DNA from: Caenorhabditis remanei
Taxonomy: Eukaryota > Nematoda > Chromadorea > Rhabditida > Rhabditidae
Reading direction: 5' to 3'
DNA: 64,000 bases
Assembly: GCF_010183535.1 (NCBI RefSeq)
Contig: NC_071328.1
Location: 11,408,001 to 11,472,000, forward strand
In this document: positions 36,170 to 48,132 of the stretch, piece by piece
Numbering within the stretch: the first letter of the stretch is position 1
How the letters are laid out: each line of letters starts with the position of its first letter
Program-made: the position numbers and the translations under genes
The notes under the pieces: model-generated
Seen by the model: the letters and a program-made list of their open reading frames with translations, nothing else
Database searches by the model: none
What the model was told of the DNA's origin: nothing

Positions 36170-38387
36170 TAAGAGATTGTGCAGTCAAAATGGGCGGGTC
36201 TGGGATGGGAATGAGCTCTTAAATCCGGAGGAAGGAGTCCAATTGCTCTCAGTGTTCATTAGCTGGTCGAGTCTCATTCTCTTTTTACTCATTGGCGATT
36301 CGGATCTATTTCATTTTCTTTCAACACTAGATTTCATTAGAAATGAACAGTCGCTTTGTCGAGCTGATGCATAGTTAGGTGATACGACGACTTTACCTGT
36401 TAGGGTATGTATCTTTCTCTATTAGAATTGATTGCAGAGAATACTTATCTAGATTCGGACATTGGTTACCTGTTGTTCCCTCATGAAGTAAAAAACAATT
36501 TCTGAAAAAGTCGAATTTGCAAAATTAGCAGTTCCGGAAAGGCATGCCATCATATTTTCTCAATGTTGTAAATAAGTAGAGAACTATTTTCAAATTGTTT
36601 TTGGGTTTTTCACAAAGAAATTTGAAGACTAACTAACAGGACTCACATAGCATGTTTCTTGGTTTCCATAACAGCTTTTTCGCAAGATTTTAAACTAGGG
36701 TACGTCTTGAGGCTCCGATTCCTCGAAATTCGAGAAAGCATTTTCTAAATTTTAAAACAATTCTATACAAAACTTTCAGAGAAAATAGTAAAAATGCAAT
36801 ATTTTTGTGACTTCTAAGGTTTGGAATGATCTTTGTAAAAACGTTCATTCTCGTCCATGTTGGAATCAAGTCCCTGAGTCGTTGCAAATGTTTCGGAGTT
36901 TAGTTCTTCTAAGCTCTGTTCTGTGCTGAATCTGTAAATGATCAACTAACTATTCCAGTCTCATTGATCTCATCTGTTTCAGTCAGATGCCTTCCCGAAA
37001 TTCCAATCAAAACATTTTAAGAGATCATATTCTGTTCAAGATCACATTCTGCTTTTCTAAATATTTTCTTATTGATCTCTTTCAAACCAAAAGTTATCAA
37101 TGATCAAATTGTTAAGTACTACTTCCACCAGCTGACTGACCTTCTTCCTTTATCCTCAAATCATCTGTTCTCACCTATCATCATCATCATTTGGTCTATT
37201 ACTTCATGTCCCTTGAGAAAGAGAAAAAGCAAAAAAAAACACGAGTAGTCTCGGAGAGAAAGAGAGAGATCCGAATGGGTCATTTGAGCAAGTAAGAGAG
37301 GGAACTTACTCGAGCAGTTGTCATGTGAAATTTCACGTGAACTTTCATTCCGAAGGGATATATAAAATAAGATGGATCCCAGACTTGACTAGTGGTTTTT
37401 ATTGGTCAGTTGGCTTTTGAAAACATTTTTTAGTTTTTGAGATTTGAAAGTTCAATTTATTCGAAAATATATAGCTTTGGTGACTTTGAGTGTTGAAATT
37501 CAAACATGACTTTCATAAATCATTGAGTCATAAGTATTCGATTGACTGATATGTATGACATATTTTAAATGAGTTGATCTATAACTGAAAGAGTCTCCCA
37601 ACTTCCAGAAATTAGTTGAGCCCTCTAGCTTATGACGGTTAGGAGAGCCCTGACTTATGGCGCCGTTGGTAAGCTTTTGGAGAGACTCATTGGCTCGGAC
37701 CCTCCTATCCACAAGATTTTTATTGAGTTTTATAGTTTTTTGTATCCAGTTTTCATGGTTTTTTCTATCTACAGTAACCCAACTCCGATTTCCATCAGCC
37801 CATTCATCTCAATTTCCCCCTAGAATCAGCTGTCCAGTGGTGTCTAGAAGAGAAGAAGAAGAATAGAAGATGTCAACGTCTTCTTCTTTTTCTCTCTTTT
37901 TTCCGTTGCTACATTACACATACCCACCCTAATCAAAATTTCGCATCTTCTTTCGTTTTTTTTCTCCCTTTTTCCCCCATTTCACTCTTCTTTGTCCCTT
38001 TTTTTGCTGCTTTCAGCCATCACAAGCCAGCATTAAAGACAGAGAGAAATAGAGATGAAAAGAGGGAAAAAATAGAATTGGAATGCAAGAAAAACCCCGG
38101 AGAGAGAAACAGAAAAACACGCCTTTCCGCGCACATTTTCTTCTCTTTTTGCTTTTATGTATTTGTCTCGAATCGTCTGTGTCTCTCACTCCTACATACT
38201 CTCTCGACACGGGTGCTCTCAAAATGGAAGTTTTCTGCGTGTCTGCGTCTCCATCTCACATGACACTCTCTCGCTTTCTTTCTCTAAAACTCCTTGTCTT
38301 TTTGAGGAGAAAGCTTGTCTAGAGAGACCACTAGGCCACCAAGAGAAAGCAAAAAGAAGAAGAAGAAGCAGCTGATATTGCATCTGA

Positions 38388-38408
38388 AGGTCACTTCTCA
38401 TTTGACCT
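38388..38408. promoter_or_regulatory. Inverted AGGTCA pair
   Basis: AGGTCA, nine intervening bases, then TGACCT form a perfect palindrome of nuclear-receptor half-sites about 1.35 kb before the mfb-1 start. A chance occurrence is possible. Confidence 0.22.
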
Positions 38409-38560
38409 ACCTCTTCAAGTTTCACTTTCGAATTGTGGTTTTAAAGTCTTCACACTTACAAATTTTCAGTGTCTCTCCTATTTTCAAGTTGACCAAAAAA
38501 CCCTTTTTTTTAAGTAAGTATCTAAAAACTTCTGAGTTATCAAACAAAGACTGGATACAA

Positions 38561-38585
38561 AGAAGTCAGACACTCTAGCTTCTCT
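38561..38585 (+). repeat. First copy of a 25-bp duplicated sequence
   Basis: The 25 bases here are repeated exactly at 42244-42268 within an mfb-1 intron, both followed by CT-rich sequence. The ends AGAAG and CTTCT are inverted, so it can form a small hairpin. A partial relative (GTCAGACACTCGAGCTT) is near 45289. Confidence 0.7.
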
Positions 38586-39758
38586 GTACTCTCTACATCT
38601 GTTTCAGTCACTGACGCTTACCTCGGAAGTCTACAGAGTTACCAAAAGTTTACAACTAGCAAACTGTGTAGAATACTCTTTTTCATTCCTTTTCTAGTCG
38701 CCACTTTTGAAATCATATATCTCAAATTCTGTTTGAGTAATCGGAAAGATGTCAACTACAAAAAAAGCAAAACTTTGAAAAATCTTTCCAAATAATTTAA
38801 ACTTCATTCACCGTACCATTTTCGGTTTCTAGACTTCCAGGCAACTGTTCAACTTTATATCAATCGTGTAATATCTACGTCTCACTTTCTGTTTATCTAG
38901 ATCTAGATCAGAGATAATTGAAAAATTCTCAAAAACGTTTTGTAACAATTAATTTTCATCAAAATTTCACACCACCGAAGAGTGAAAATCTTGAAAAATC
39001 CAGTCTAGATACAGTCCCATTATCTTTTTCTTCATTCCCTCTCCCCTTCATATCTATACTTCCAGTTTTCTTTTCCTCATCAACATGTTTATTTGTTTAT
39101 TCATTCAGTCGAAAGCAACCATTCAATTTGTTTTTGTTTTCTCACTCTTCTCTTCCTTATACCATCGAAAATGAATAAAGAAAAAGTGGAGAAAAAACAC
39201 TTGACTTTCGTGAAGCTCATGTTTTTTTGTATCTCTGAATCTCTTTTGAGGAAAGAGACGACGGAAAAGGCAAATTAAGTCAACGCGTGGCTTTTTTTGG
39301 GCTCTTCTTCTTTTAGATTTGTGGTCGATTCAGTCGTGCTTATCAAATCCTCGGGGAGTATCGTGAGAGAGCAACCATGTAGCATTTTTTGAACAGTGTC
39401 GCGAGGAGCATCCAGAGTTCAAGTCAACCTAAAGACAATAGGTTTTTTGGGAAAAATATTGACTCTTGATTTTTTATTTCTTACTGAAAAAAGAAAGGTT
39501 CAAAAGTTATGTAATGTCAGGTCAGCTGTATTTAACAACACATCATTCTTGTCTCATTTCCACATTTCCCTATCAGTCCTCCGTACCTTTCTGTTCCTGA
39601 AGAGTACGTACCTCCCTTATAGTGCCACTCCACCATTCTTATCATCAATGTTTTCCTTATTTTCAATATTTACTTCCATTCCGTTTCATAAATTGTTTCC
39701 TTCCACCATCAACTCTCCTACTTTTTCAGAATCAATTTTCTCCAACTTTTTCAAAAAT

Positions 39759-42710
39759 ATGCCATTCATTGGTCGTGATTGGCGTGCTCCCGGAGAGACA
39801 TGGGTCCGAACTCCACACACGAATGGATGGGAACAGACTAAGCTGAGACCAGTGCAGGTAAAAACTGAATCGTACTTTGTTGTTGTTCTCCGTGTCTGAC
39901 GAGTCGCTTGTCTCATATTACACCCACATATACATGCGCGCATCTGCCATAAATTTTGGTTGCAAGACTCAAAAGAGGGGCTTGTGAAAATTGAGAAAAT
40001 GATGTGTGTCATTGAGAAATGGAGGATATCTCGGGGATGTTTTGCTTTTTCCTCTTTTTCTAAAAAGCAAAATCAAAGAAAAAGTTACGAAAACGGTGAT
40101 GAGATATGTCTCATGAATTGTCCCTAGCGCAGATTGAACAACTTTTAATTATTTATTTCCAGATCTCATCAGAGCCGATCTTCATCCCTCAAGTGTCTTC
40201 TAGTCCAACTCTTATGTCCAGTTCATCTCCAAAATTCATCCTTGATTCGGGTTCTTCTGCATCTTCAATTCCAAAATTCAGTCTCTACGATTCTGAACAG
40301 AATAGTTCATGCGGGTCTTTGCCAAGATGTAATTCTTCATCAAGCAGTGCCGAAGATTCTGGTGAGTGATTTTTCATACTTTCCCAATTGTTGTTTTCTT
40401 GCCCGTAAAGTACTTGATTTCTGAATCTGATGATGATATTGTTAGGTAAACTTTCGAAAAGTTTGTAACTCCGGTCATTTGTGCTCTAAACTGATAAGAG
40501 AACGAAAAAACAACGAATCAGCTGATTCTTTTCTCTGAGAGCACACACATATGATCGCCGAGTGGCGACTCTCCGATTAGACCACATGACGTGAAGAAGC
40601 ACTTATCCTTGCTTTGACACGAGAATACGTCACTTGGTGTTCGCAATGATTTTTAGGATAAAAAGACATTTTATTTTTTGGGAATTTTTTTTAGGATCCA
40701 GGTTACTGTAGAATTTCAATATTTTCAAAAGTATATACCTCCTGGAAACCTTCTCACCGGGGTGACCAGATAATTATAATTGAGTGGATGCTACAGATTG
40801 AGAGACGGAGAGAATCAGAAATGGGAAAGGCATGAAACATTCATTAACAACTTCCCTCTTCACCAGCCCCAGATTATGAGTAAGAGAGAGTATGTAAACG
40901 AGAGAGACGCAGAGAACACATGGACACCTGCGAGAAATGAACGGATTTGTGGCGGTGCCTATTTAGTAATAACAATTTGTTTTCCGGTCTATCTCTCTCT
41001 CCATGCCTAATCCCCTCTTTCTGCCTACCTGGCGGAACGGAAACGAACATGGATTGGCCTAGAATTGGAAGGGAAATCGGATGAACACATTATAGAAAAA
41101 AGAAGGAAGAGGGAATGAAAAAATAGACGGAAGATGATAATTACAGATTCTGCGAATGACAAAGATTGGATTCCACACTGTTTCGTCAAGAGCACTTCCA
41201 AAGAGTTCATTGGATGCACGAGTATGTCGGAGGCATTCCATCGACTCGACTTGGCAAGAGCTGTCAATGATGTTAGACGGTTCAATTTTATTTGCAAGGT
41301 ATAGTATTTGAAACTGAAAATAAGGAAAATGGAACGCTATGGTTACTTTGAGAATGTAACAATAAGACAGTTGAAATTCAGTCAACTTTTAAATGATATT
41401 GCAATGTCTGAAAACGCCCGGTTCCAGTAAATTTAGATTAATCGAGTAGATCAAACCTAAATATCTGTTTTTGTAGTTGACAACTTTTTGGTATCACTTC
41501 TAGTTTTTGAAATATGCATCTTGAATGGCAGTTAATTAGGATGGAAAATGGAAAGAGAGTCTGATTTTCCAACGAGAGTATCTCAATAACGACAAAAGTT
41601 CGAAAGATTTTGTCTACTGCAAAAGTAATCTACTTAAAATTTCACACACTTTGTTGTTGACAGTTTTTAGATATTTCTTCAATCTTCTGAGATTTGAGCT
41701 TTCAAAAGTATCCAATCGAAGCTGAAAGAAAGACAGAGCTAGGGCTTTTTTCTTTTTTTTCTTCATTCTTTATATACTCTTCAATTAATTCTCAACCCTC
41801 CAACTAATCCTATTTTTCTCTTTCAGGTAGTCCAAATTCTTGTCGAAGAAAAGCTCCCAAACCTCTCCGCAACTGCTCGTAAATCTCTTTTGGGTATTCT
41901 TACTGCCATTTGTTTCCGATCATCGAATGAAGATGTCAACGTGTCAACTGCTAAAGATCTAGTCAAAAATGTGAGTTTCTTTCACTTGAACTTCTTGTTT
42001 AATCTTCAATTTCTTTGCAGTTTGGTAACGGGTTAGATAATGTCAACGTGTGTGGTTCACCTCAATTAGTATCTCGTCATCATCAAACTGCCTCATCACT
42101 TCTTGATCTCATTTCGGAGAAGAATATACGCACAGCTGCTGACGCCGATGATGAGGCGGCTTTGACTTTCTTTGATCTACCTAGAGAGGTTCGTTGTTTA
42201 ACAAGATAATTGGTTCATTTTGAGAGAGTGAGAGGAGACTCAGAGAAGTCAGACACTCTAGCTTCTCTAAACTCTCTTCTTCTCCTCTTGAAATAAAAAA
42301 AATCCAAAGAAGTACGAGTCTGAATAATAGTATTTTATTTATAGGTAGTCCTAATGGTTCTCCGCCGCCTCCCAGATCATCAATCAATTCTTGAGACCGC
42401 CCAAGTTCATGAAGCTCTCCAAGATCTCATTGACGGAGAAGATAAAATCTGGAAATCACTTTGCACTTTCCACTTCCAAGAATATCAAATCATCAAACAA
42501 AAAACCTCAGGAAAATCGTGGCGTCAAGCCTTTTTCGACCTCAAAAAATACCACGGATGTCGTGAGCTTTATGCTGATCTCATTCACATTTGCTGCCATT
42601 GTAAAGCTCTTTTCTGGAAAAGTCTCGGACATCCATGTGTCCGTGAGACAACTGCTCCATCAGTTCGTGTCACTCCAAGACAATTTGTCGATATGTTGAT
42701 TTATTTGTAA
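39759..42710 (+). CDS. mfb-1: Atrogin-1/MAFbx-type F-box protein (MFB-1)
   Basis: Substrate receptor of an SCF ubiquitin ligase; the vertebrate relative FBXO32 drives muscle protein loss. Exon 1 (39759-39857) gives MPFIGRDWRAPGETWVRTPH, matching the MPFLGQDWRSPG start of atrogin. Exon 2 adds a Ser-rich linker. Exon 3 carries DWIPHCFV and AFHRLDLARAVNDVRRFNFI. Later exons give VVQILVEEKLPNL, then the F-box FFDLPREVVLMVLRRLPDHQ. The C-terminus has the family pattern WKSLCTFHFQEYQI, HICCHCKALFWKSLGHPC and ends DMLIYL. Six exons with long introns (up to about 780 bp), longer than in most genes here. Exon 5 to 6 joins inside the F-box at REV. Confident family assignment. Confidence 0.92.
42244..42268 (+). 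repeat. Second copy of the 25-bp duplicated sequence, in an mfb-1 intron
   Basis: Identical to 38561-38585. Here the hairpin arms extend to GAGAAG/CTTCTC. The copy lies between the two exons that together encode the F-box. Confidence 0.7.
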
Positions 42711-43522
42711 ATATTTGAACTGCTTATTTCTATATTATTGCTGCATAGTTGTTGTAACCGCGCTCCATCGAAGTACTTTTTCATTTTCTCGTGGAGCACA
42801 TTTCAAAAAACCAAACAGCGCCAATATCTTTTCACAAATTTTGTAGATCACTTAGATTTCATTCCTGCACCATTTCCCTCTCCCGATTTCACTCATTTTG
42901 TACATATTTTATCCCCCAACTCATTGTTTTCTGTGTTATTTTTTCACTCAAAAACATCAAAAAATCTCTCAAAAATACATCGAAATCATGCCAGTTTTCA
43001 GTCAATTCCCGATTCTTTCACTCATTTTTTCAAATCTAGTTTTCAATTTCTTGTCATTTCACTCTTCTTTTTGAATCTAATCTCTCCCCGCCCATTGAAA
43101 TTTTTCTCTTTTTGTCATCAAAATATTTTGCCAGTTTTCTGAAATTATTGCCAGCTGTTAGATAAATTTCACAACTTCTCGCTTCGCTTCTGCAAGTTTT
43201 CAGATTTTAAAGGAACATTGGACAAGCTGTCACACCAACACAACGTGTCCACAGGGATGATTGACCTTCCACAGGTAAAAAAGTTGATCAATTTCTTCAT
43301 TTTATCTTCTTGGCTCTCCGCTCTCTGTCGTATGAATTTTTTCCTATTCATCTTGAATCTCACTTCATCTTCATTACATGTAATCCATAATTTGTTGATA
43401 ACGAGCTTCCATTTTCCAATATCAATATTCTCGAGACTAGCGTCCCCCGCCTCCCGGCGGGCTCCGCAGTACTCGGCTGCGCCTCGTGTGCGGTGCTTAG
43501 CAAGTTTTAAATTCAAAAATTA

Positions 43523-43661
43523 TTAGCTCGGCATAGTTCTTACAACTGCGCTCCACCGAAATCCCTGTGAAAAATGTCTATTTTTCTCTGAGTCTCTCAA
43601 TTTCACACACAAGTTTCTTTGGTTTCGGTAGAGCGCGGTTGTAAGAAGCGTGCCTTGCTAA
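43523..43661. mobile_element. Short MITE flanked by TA
   Basis: A 139-bp element with long, imperfect inverted arms. The left arm reads TTAGC...CTTACAACTGCGCTCCACCGAAA; the right arm is its complement with few mismatches (TTTCGGTAGAGCGCGGTTGTAAG...GCTAA). TA flanks both ends (43521-43522 and 43662-43663), as expected for a Tc1/mariner-mobilised element. No coding capacity. Related single arms occur near 10695 and 42760. Confidence 0.72.
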
Positions 43662-43845
43662 TAGCTTGCTCGATTTGAATTTGAAGGAAAATGGAAGAAC
43701 GACCAGCTTTTGAATTCAGAACAGACACACCGACTGATCCTATTTTCCCCGTATTCGATCAGAACATTCGAAATTTTTACAATATTTCCTTTCATATTCA
43801 TTTAGAAAGTTCATACAAAAAACAAAAAAACAAAAACGAATAAGA

Positions 43846-43920
43846 AGGTTTCGAACCCCCACCCCACCGATTCTCACCCCCGCCCTCTTCCACTGCGCCA
43901 ACGACGCACACAAAAACGCG
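43846..43920 (-). pseudogene. tRNA-like remnant
   Basis: On the - strand TTGGCGCAGTGGAAGAG resembles a D arm/A box, and GGGTTCGAAACC resembles a B box; the T stem can form with two G-T pairs. The acceptor ends do not pair, so this looks like a decayed tRNA copy. Confidence 0.35.
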
Positions 43921-45439
43921 GTCATGGAGAGAATAGAAAAGAGGGGAGCTCCTCGCAGCTGTACAATGACACATACAATGACAAAATTGTCAGTGTATTC
44001 GAAAAAAATGTCAGTGGAGATTCAGGTTTCTCCACAGAATTGTCCGGTGTCAATATTTTTTTATCGGACTTTTTGGTTCCATTAAATCTCCAAAAGTTTA
44101 GATCGGTGTCAAAAATTCAGAGCGTTTCAGTGAATCCTGTTCCCAGGACAGCGAATAGAAAAAATCCCAACCGGACCGAAAAACCGCGGAAATCACAAAA
44201 TCCGGTTTTCAGAAAGCTTTATCAGCTAAAAGTATCTTGAATTTTACATGGATCGATAGAGATTTTTTTTCTACACATTTCCTTTTTTTCGGATCCTGAA
44301 ATTTCTTAAAACTGAGCGAGTTAGAGCCGGTGAAAGTTTTGGGCCGGAAAAGGGGGAGAGGTAGTTTTTTGCTCATTTTTTGACTGTTTTTTGAGTATAA
44401 CTCGAATGCATCATCTCCAATTTGAAATCTGTTTTTTTAGTCACTTCCGCCATCCCCAGTTACATAACTGTACCAAATTTCAAAGCTCTCGGTTCAAAAC
44501 AACTCGAGAAATAAGAAGGAAAGTGAAAATTTTGAGAAAAAAAGTCGTTTCCTTTCTTTTATGGCCATAAATCACATTTTCACAGATTTGTGAATAATTT
44601 TTATATGTCTCGATAGCCAGATTTTCAGAGATCTTAAGTTCAAAAAATCCCCCAGAAATGTTCAAAGCTGAAGCCGTACGAAGTAGGAAACGGCGGAAAT
44701 CGTGAATTTCTCAAGCCATTTATTTGAGCAAAAAAAGTTGTTTTTACTTTTGTGCTCATAACTCTCTCCCAAATGCTCCAAATCTATCCCCTGACAGTCG
44801 CCACATCCGTATTAAGTTTTCAAAAACAAACGAAAAAGAATTTTTTGAAAATCTCTACAACGAAAAAAGTTATTCTAAAAATGAGTGCGACTCAAAGTTT
44901 TTGACAGACCATTCGACACTTTTGGCGAAGCTCCGCCCACCGAAATCGCCCACCTCATACCTATCGGATTTAAAGAGAGGGGGCGAAACGCTTTTGAAAG
45001 GAGAAACAGACAGTCAAGTCTTGAAAACCGCAATTTGAGCACTCTGACATCCAGTAAAAAGATTTTCCAGTGAGCAACTGTTGATAGCTCTGCAAGTTTT
45101 GAAGATAATGTCTATGCTGATTATGCTGATTTACAGAAATGTACTCACTTTTCCACTTGTTTTGTTAGCATTTGCTTCGCCCATTTCAATTGTGTGCTAT
45201 GAAACGTTGTCAAATACAAAAATTACGCTCGATGGCACAACTAAAAACTGAAAATATTTGGAAATGCACGTTTCAGACAGAGTGTCAGACACTCGAGCTT
45301 GGATCATGTTCTATTCAAATGTTACAGTAGATTTTTACCGTAACCTTTCGCACCATCAATCAGATAAAATTATATAATCCGACTGTTTTACCAAATGAAT
45401 ACAACATCGAAGATTTTTAATATGATCAGTTTTTGTACA

Positions 45440-45835
45440 GCACTGGGCAAAAAGATACGAACTTTGGCCGTTTTCAGCTAGTAGGTTTTTCAATGAATCC
45501 TACAGATCAAAAGTAGAGCTTCATTTTTGAAGTTGACAACTGCTTTGTACGGACACTCCCTAGAAAATTACGTATTGAAAAAGTTATTTCTCTCTCCAAT
45601 CGACCAATTTCAGTAAAAAAAAGTGATTTCTGAGCTGTCGTTTTAAAATGGGCATAACTTTCTAGGGAGTGTGCGTACAAAAAAGTCGTCAACTGCAAAA
45701 ATGGCGCTCTTCTTTAATCTGTATAATTCATTAAAAACCTACTGCGTGTGACAATCAAAATTACCATGACACACTCTCAAAGTTGTACAGTTTCAACGGA
45801 AAACGGCCGAAGTTCGTATCTTTTCACAGAACTGC
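45440..45835. repeat. Foldback element of about 400 bp
   Basis: The outer arms are inverted repeats sharing AAAAGATACGAACTT and GGCCGTTTTC. Inner arms also match inversely (GTTGAC...GTAC...ACACTCCCTAGAAA on the left, TTTCTAGGGAGTGTGCGTAC...GTCAAC on the right). No open frame of note and no certain target duplication. Likely a non-autonomous DNA element. Confidence 0.68.
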
Positions 45836-48121
45836 AAAAAATCGGAACTAAGTTTATAATAACGCAATCCTTGCCGGGAAAACTTTACTGAAATTTTGAC
45901 CACTGTTCTGCCCTATAAGTACGTTTTTGTATGGAGCTCAGTCATAGTTCTCGTTTAAAAAATATATTTTGCTCTATGAAAAACTTGACAATCTGGATGT
46001 ATGTTTCCAATCAATTCATTTACGTCATTTTGTCACTGAAATCCATATCTCTACCCTTCATGACAAAATCCTTGTTAGTTCAAAGAGACACTCTTTTTTC
46101 CAATTGAAATTTGTCCGATTTCCGGTGAGAAAAGACATCAAAAGAAAACAAGAAAACAGGAAGAAAATGTGTGAAATTTGAATCCCTCCGTCTGCTTGAT
46201 TTTCAACTCTTCCCATCCATCTATTGTCTTTATCTGCCCATTCTTTTTCTCTCTTTCTCCGAAAAACAAAACATGAGTGACACATTGAAAACAATAGACT
46301 TAATAAAAATATCCAAAGTTTTTCTTCTCGAGCAGAAACTACCGAAGAGAGCCACAAAAACAGGACTTAGGCTCGGGGCGCCAAAACGGATTACTGTAAA
46401 TGTACCTACCGTAATCCTTTGTTTGCAAACAAGTGGAATGCGGATGGTTGAGGCAAAAAGAGCAATGATTCATGTCATTGAGCTACGACGGCAACAAAAA
46501 CATTCATTTTTTCGATTCACTTATAAGTGGTACTTGAAATAAACCAAACTGGTGTTCCTCGTACTTGACGTGGAATTTATATGGATTATGGTAAAGTATT
46601 GGACACGTCATCATGAAAGTGCTGGCAGTTGATGAATGGGGAAAAGAGAGAACTGGATTCAATGATTAAGAAAGGAACATTGAATGACATCACAAAATTT
46701 TAGAGAGATTTCAGATTTCAAGTCTTCTCGATATAAGTACAAGGACATGTAAAACGGCTTTCATTGTTAAAAATAATTACATCTTCTTCTTCTTTTTAAA
46801 TATCCATTTTAGTAGATATGCTGGCAAATAAGTTATTCCAGTTATATATTAGAGACCATAAGGGGTGTTCCGTGTGACTTTCTGTAAAAACCGTAACTTG
46901 GAACATCTGAAACTGAGTCAAGAATGGTAAAAGTATTTCAAAAGTAAGATGTTTAGGTATAAATAATCTAGATCTCCATTTTTATAGTGGATATATTTTT
47001 TGTACGCTTCTGCCTAAAAGAGATAGAGCTGTGCTCCACTCAAGATTAACTGCTACTTTGTGAGACTACCTCTTTGTACTGCTCTTCTTAAAATATTATT
47101 TTTTTTTACAAAACGTGATCTATAACAAACATTCAGTTCTAGGTTAATTATCATTTACTGCCAACTATTTATTACTTTTTTGGCTTCTCCTGAGACCCTG
47201 ACGCGATCTCAAACTTGACTTTTCCAACCGAGAATGTTACACTCATTGTCAGCGACTTAAAAGTTGTGACACATAGGATTCCAAACTCTCATCATTCTGA
47301 AAATATTTTTTTAGCACTTGGAAAGTTAGATCTTCACTTTTGTGGTTGATAAATTTTTTCATACATCCTTTAAAAAATAACAACTAGTTTTTAAAAATTT
47401 TCTGAAATCAGAGTTTCACACAATTGTCCACATCTCACATCTTTCTTGATAGTGACTGCGATACCAGCTGCTAATTTGAAGTTCTATGATTGTCCAATTT
47501 CAAAGAAAACTCGTAACTCAGAAAACAGCCATGTCATATTCAACTTTCAGCTCCTCGCCGTTGATTGAATACACTTCCCTTTCAGATAGAAGTACTCTTT
47601 CTGACCCCGCGAATCCTAATCAGCCCATGCCTGTGATCCCTCTGCTTCCCCGACAATCTCCAATGTTCACCTCATTCGCACAATTTTCTAAACCCCTCTC
47701 TCAAATAGTCTATTTCTTTTTCTCTTTTCTTCCACAACCCGTCATTTCTCCGCCGGACGAGAGTGCCCCTTCTTCTTCTTTTCCTCAAACTGACTGTCCG
47801 CGCGGACTCCGGAGTGAGCTTGCGCCCGCTCTCTCCGGCGAGAAATTGCTCTTCTACAGTGCCCCGCCTCCCTTATTTTCTGTGTGTGTTTGACATGTCT
47901 TTTTGTTTGTTATCGCCCCCAGGAGCAGCCACTGCTCCAAGACTCCTGGAGGCAACCCATAAGCCAGACGGTGTGTGTCTAACTGCCCTTTTCCAATTTC
48001 TTTTGTTATTTTCCATGTGTGTTCTTCTTGGATTCTCCTTGGATTCTTCTCTTCCCATTGATTTGAAAAATTCCTCTCTTCTTTAGAAACATTAACCTCT
48101 TCTTCTTCTTCTAATTTCTCT

Positions 48122-48131
48122 TTTTTTTTAG
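48122..48131 (+). promoter_or_regulatory. Probable spliced-leader acceptor of the polyQ gene
   Basis: A run of T followed by AG ends 1 bp before the ATG at 48133, with no coding exon joined upstream. Consistent with trans-splicing. Confidence 0.4.
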
Positions 48132-48132
48132 A

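Larger units (their letters stand above)
33130..39758. other. Large gene-free region upstream of sup-17 and mfb-1
   Basis: About 6.6 kb between the outward-facing starts of sup-17 and mfb-1. Long CT- and GA-rich stretches (37.8-38.3 kb) create spurious frames up to 137 codons on both strands, none resembling a family or carrying consistent splice signals. Possible regulatory content includes AGGTCA half-sites at 36053, 36135 and 36164, and an inverted pair at 38388-38408. A 25-bp sequence at 38561 recurs in mfb-1. Noncoding RNA genes cannot be excluded by eye. Confidence 0.5.
42711..48132. other. Gene-free region between mfb-1 and the polyQ gene
   Basis: About 5.4 kb. It contains the mfb-1 3' UTR, a single arm at about 42746-42774 resembling the element at 43523-43661, a tRNA-like remnant, and the inverted-repeat element at 45440-45835. 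The part from 44040 to 45070 has the phrase-like AT-rich texture of dispersed Caenorhabditis repeats, but I could not define its ends. Open frames at 47486-48086 have no family resemblance and are likely noncoding. Confidence 0.5.

Noticed and set aside
47486..48086. Open frames of 107-135 codons before the polyQ gene
   Set aside because: Pyrimidine-rich sequence gives Ser/Pro/Phe/Leu-rich peptides in overlapping frames; no splice pattern or known motif.
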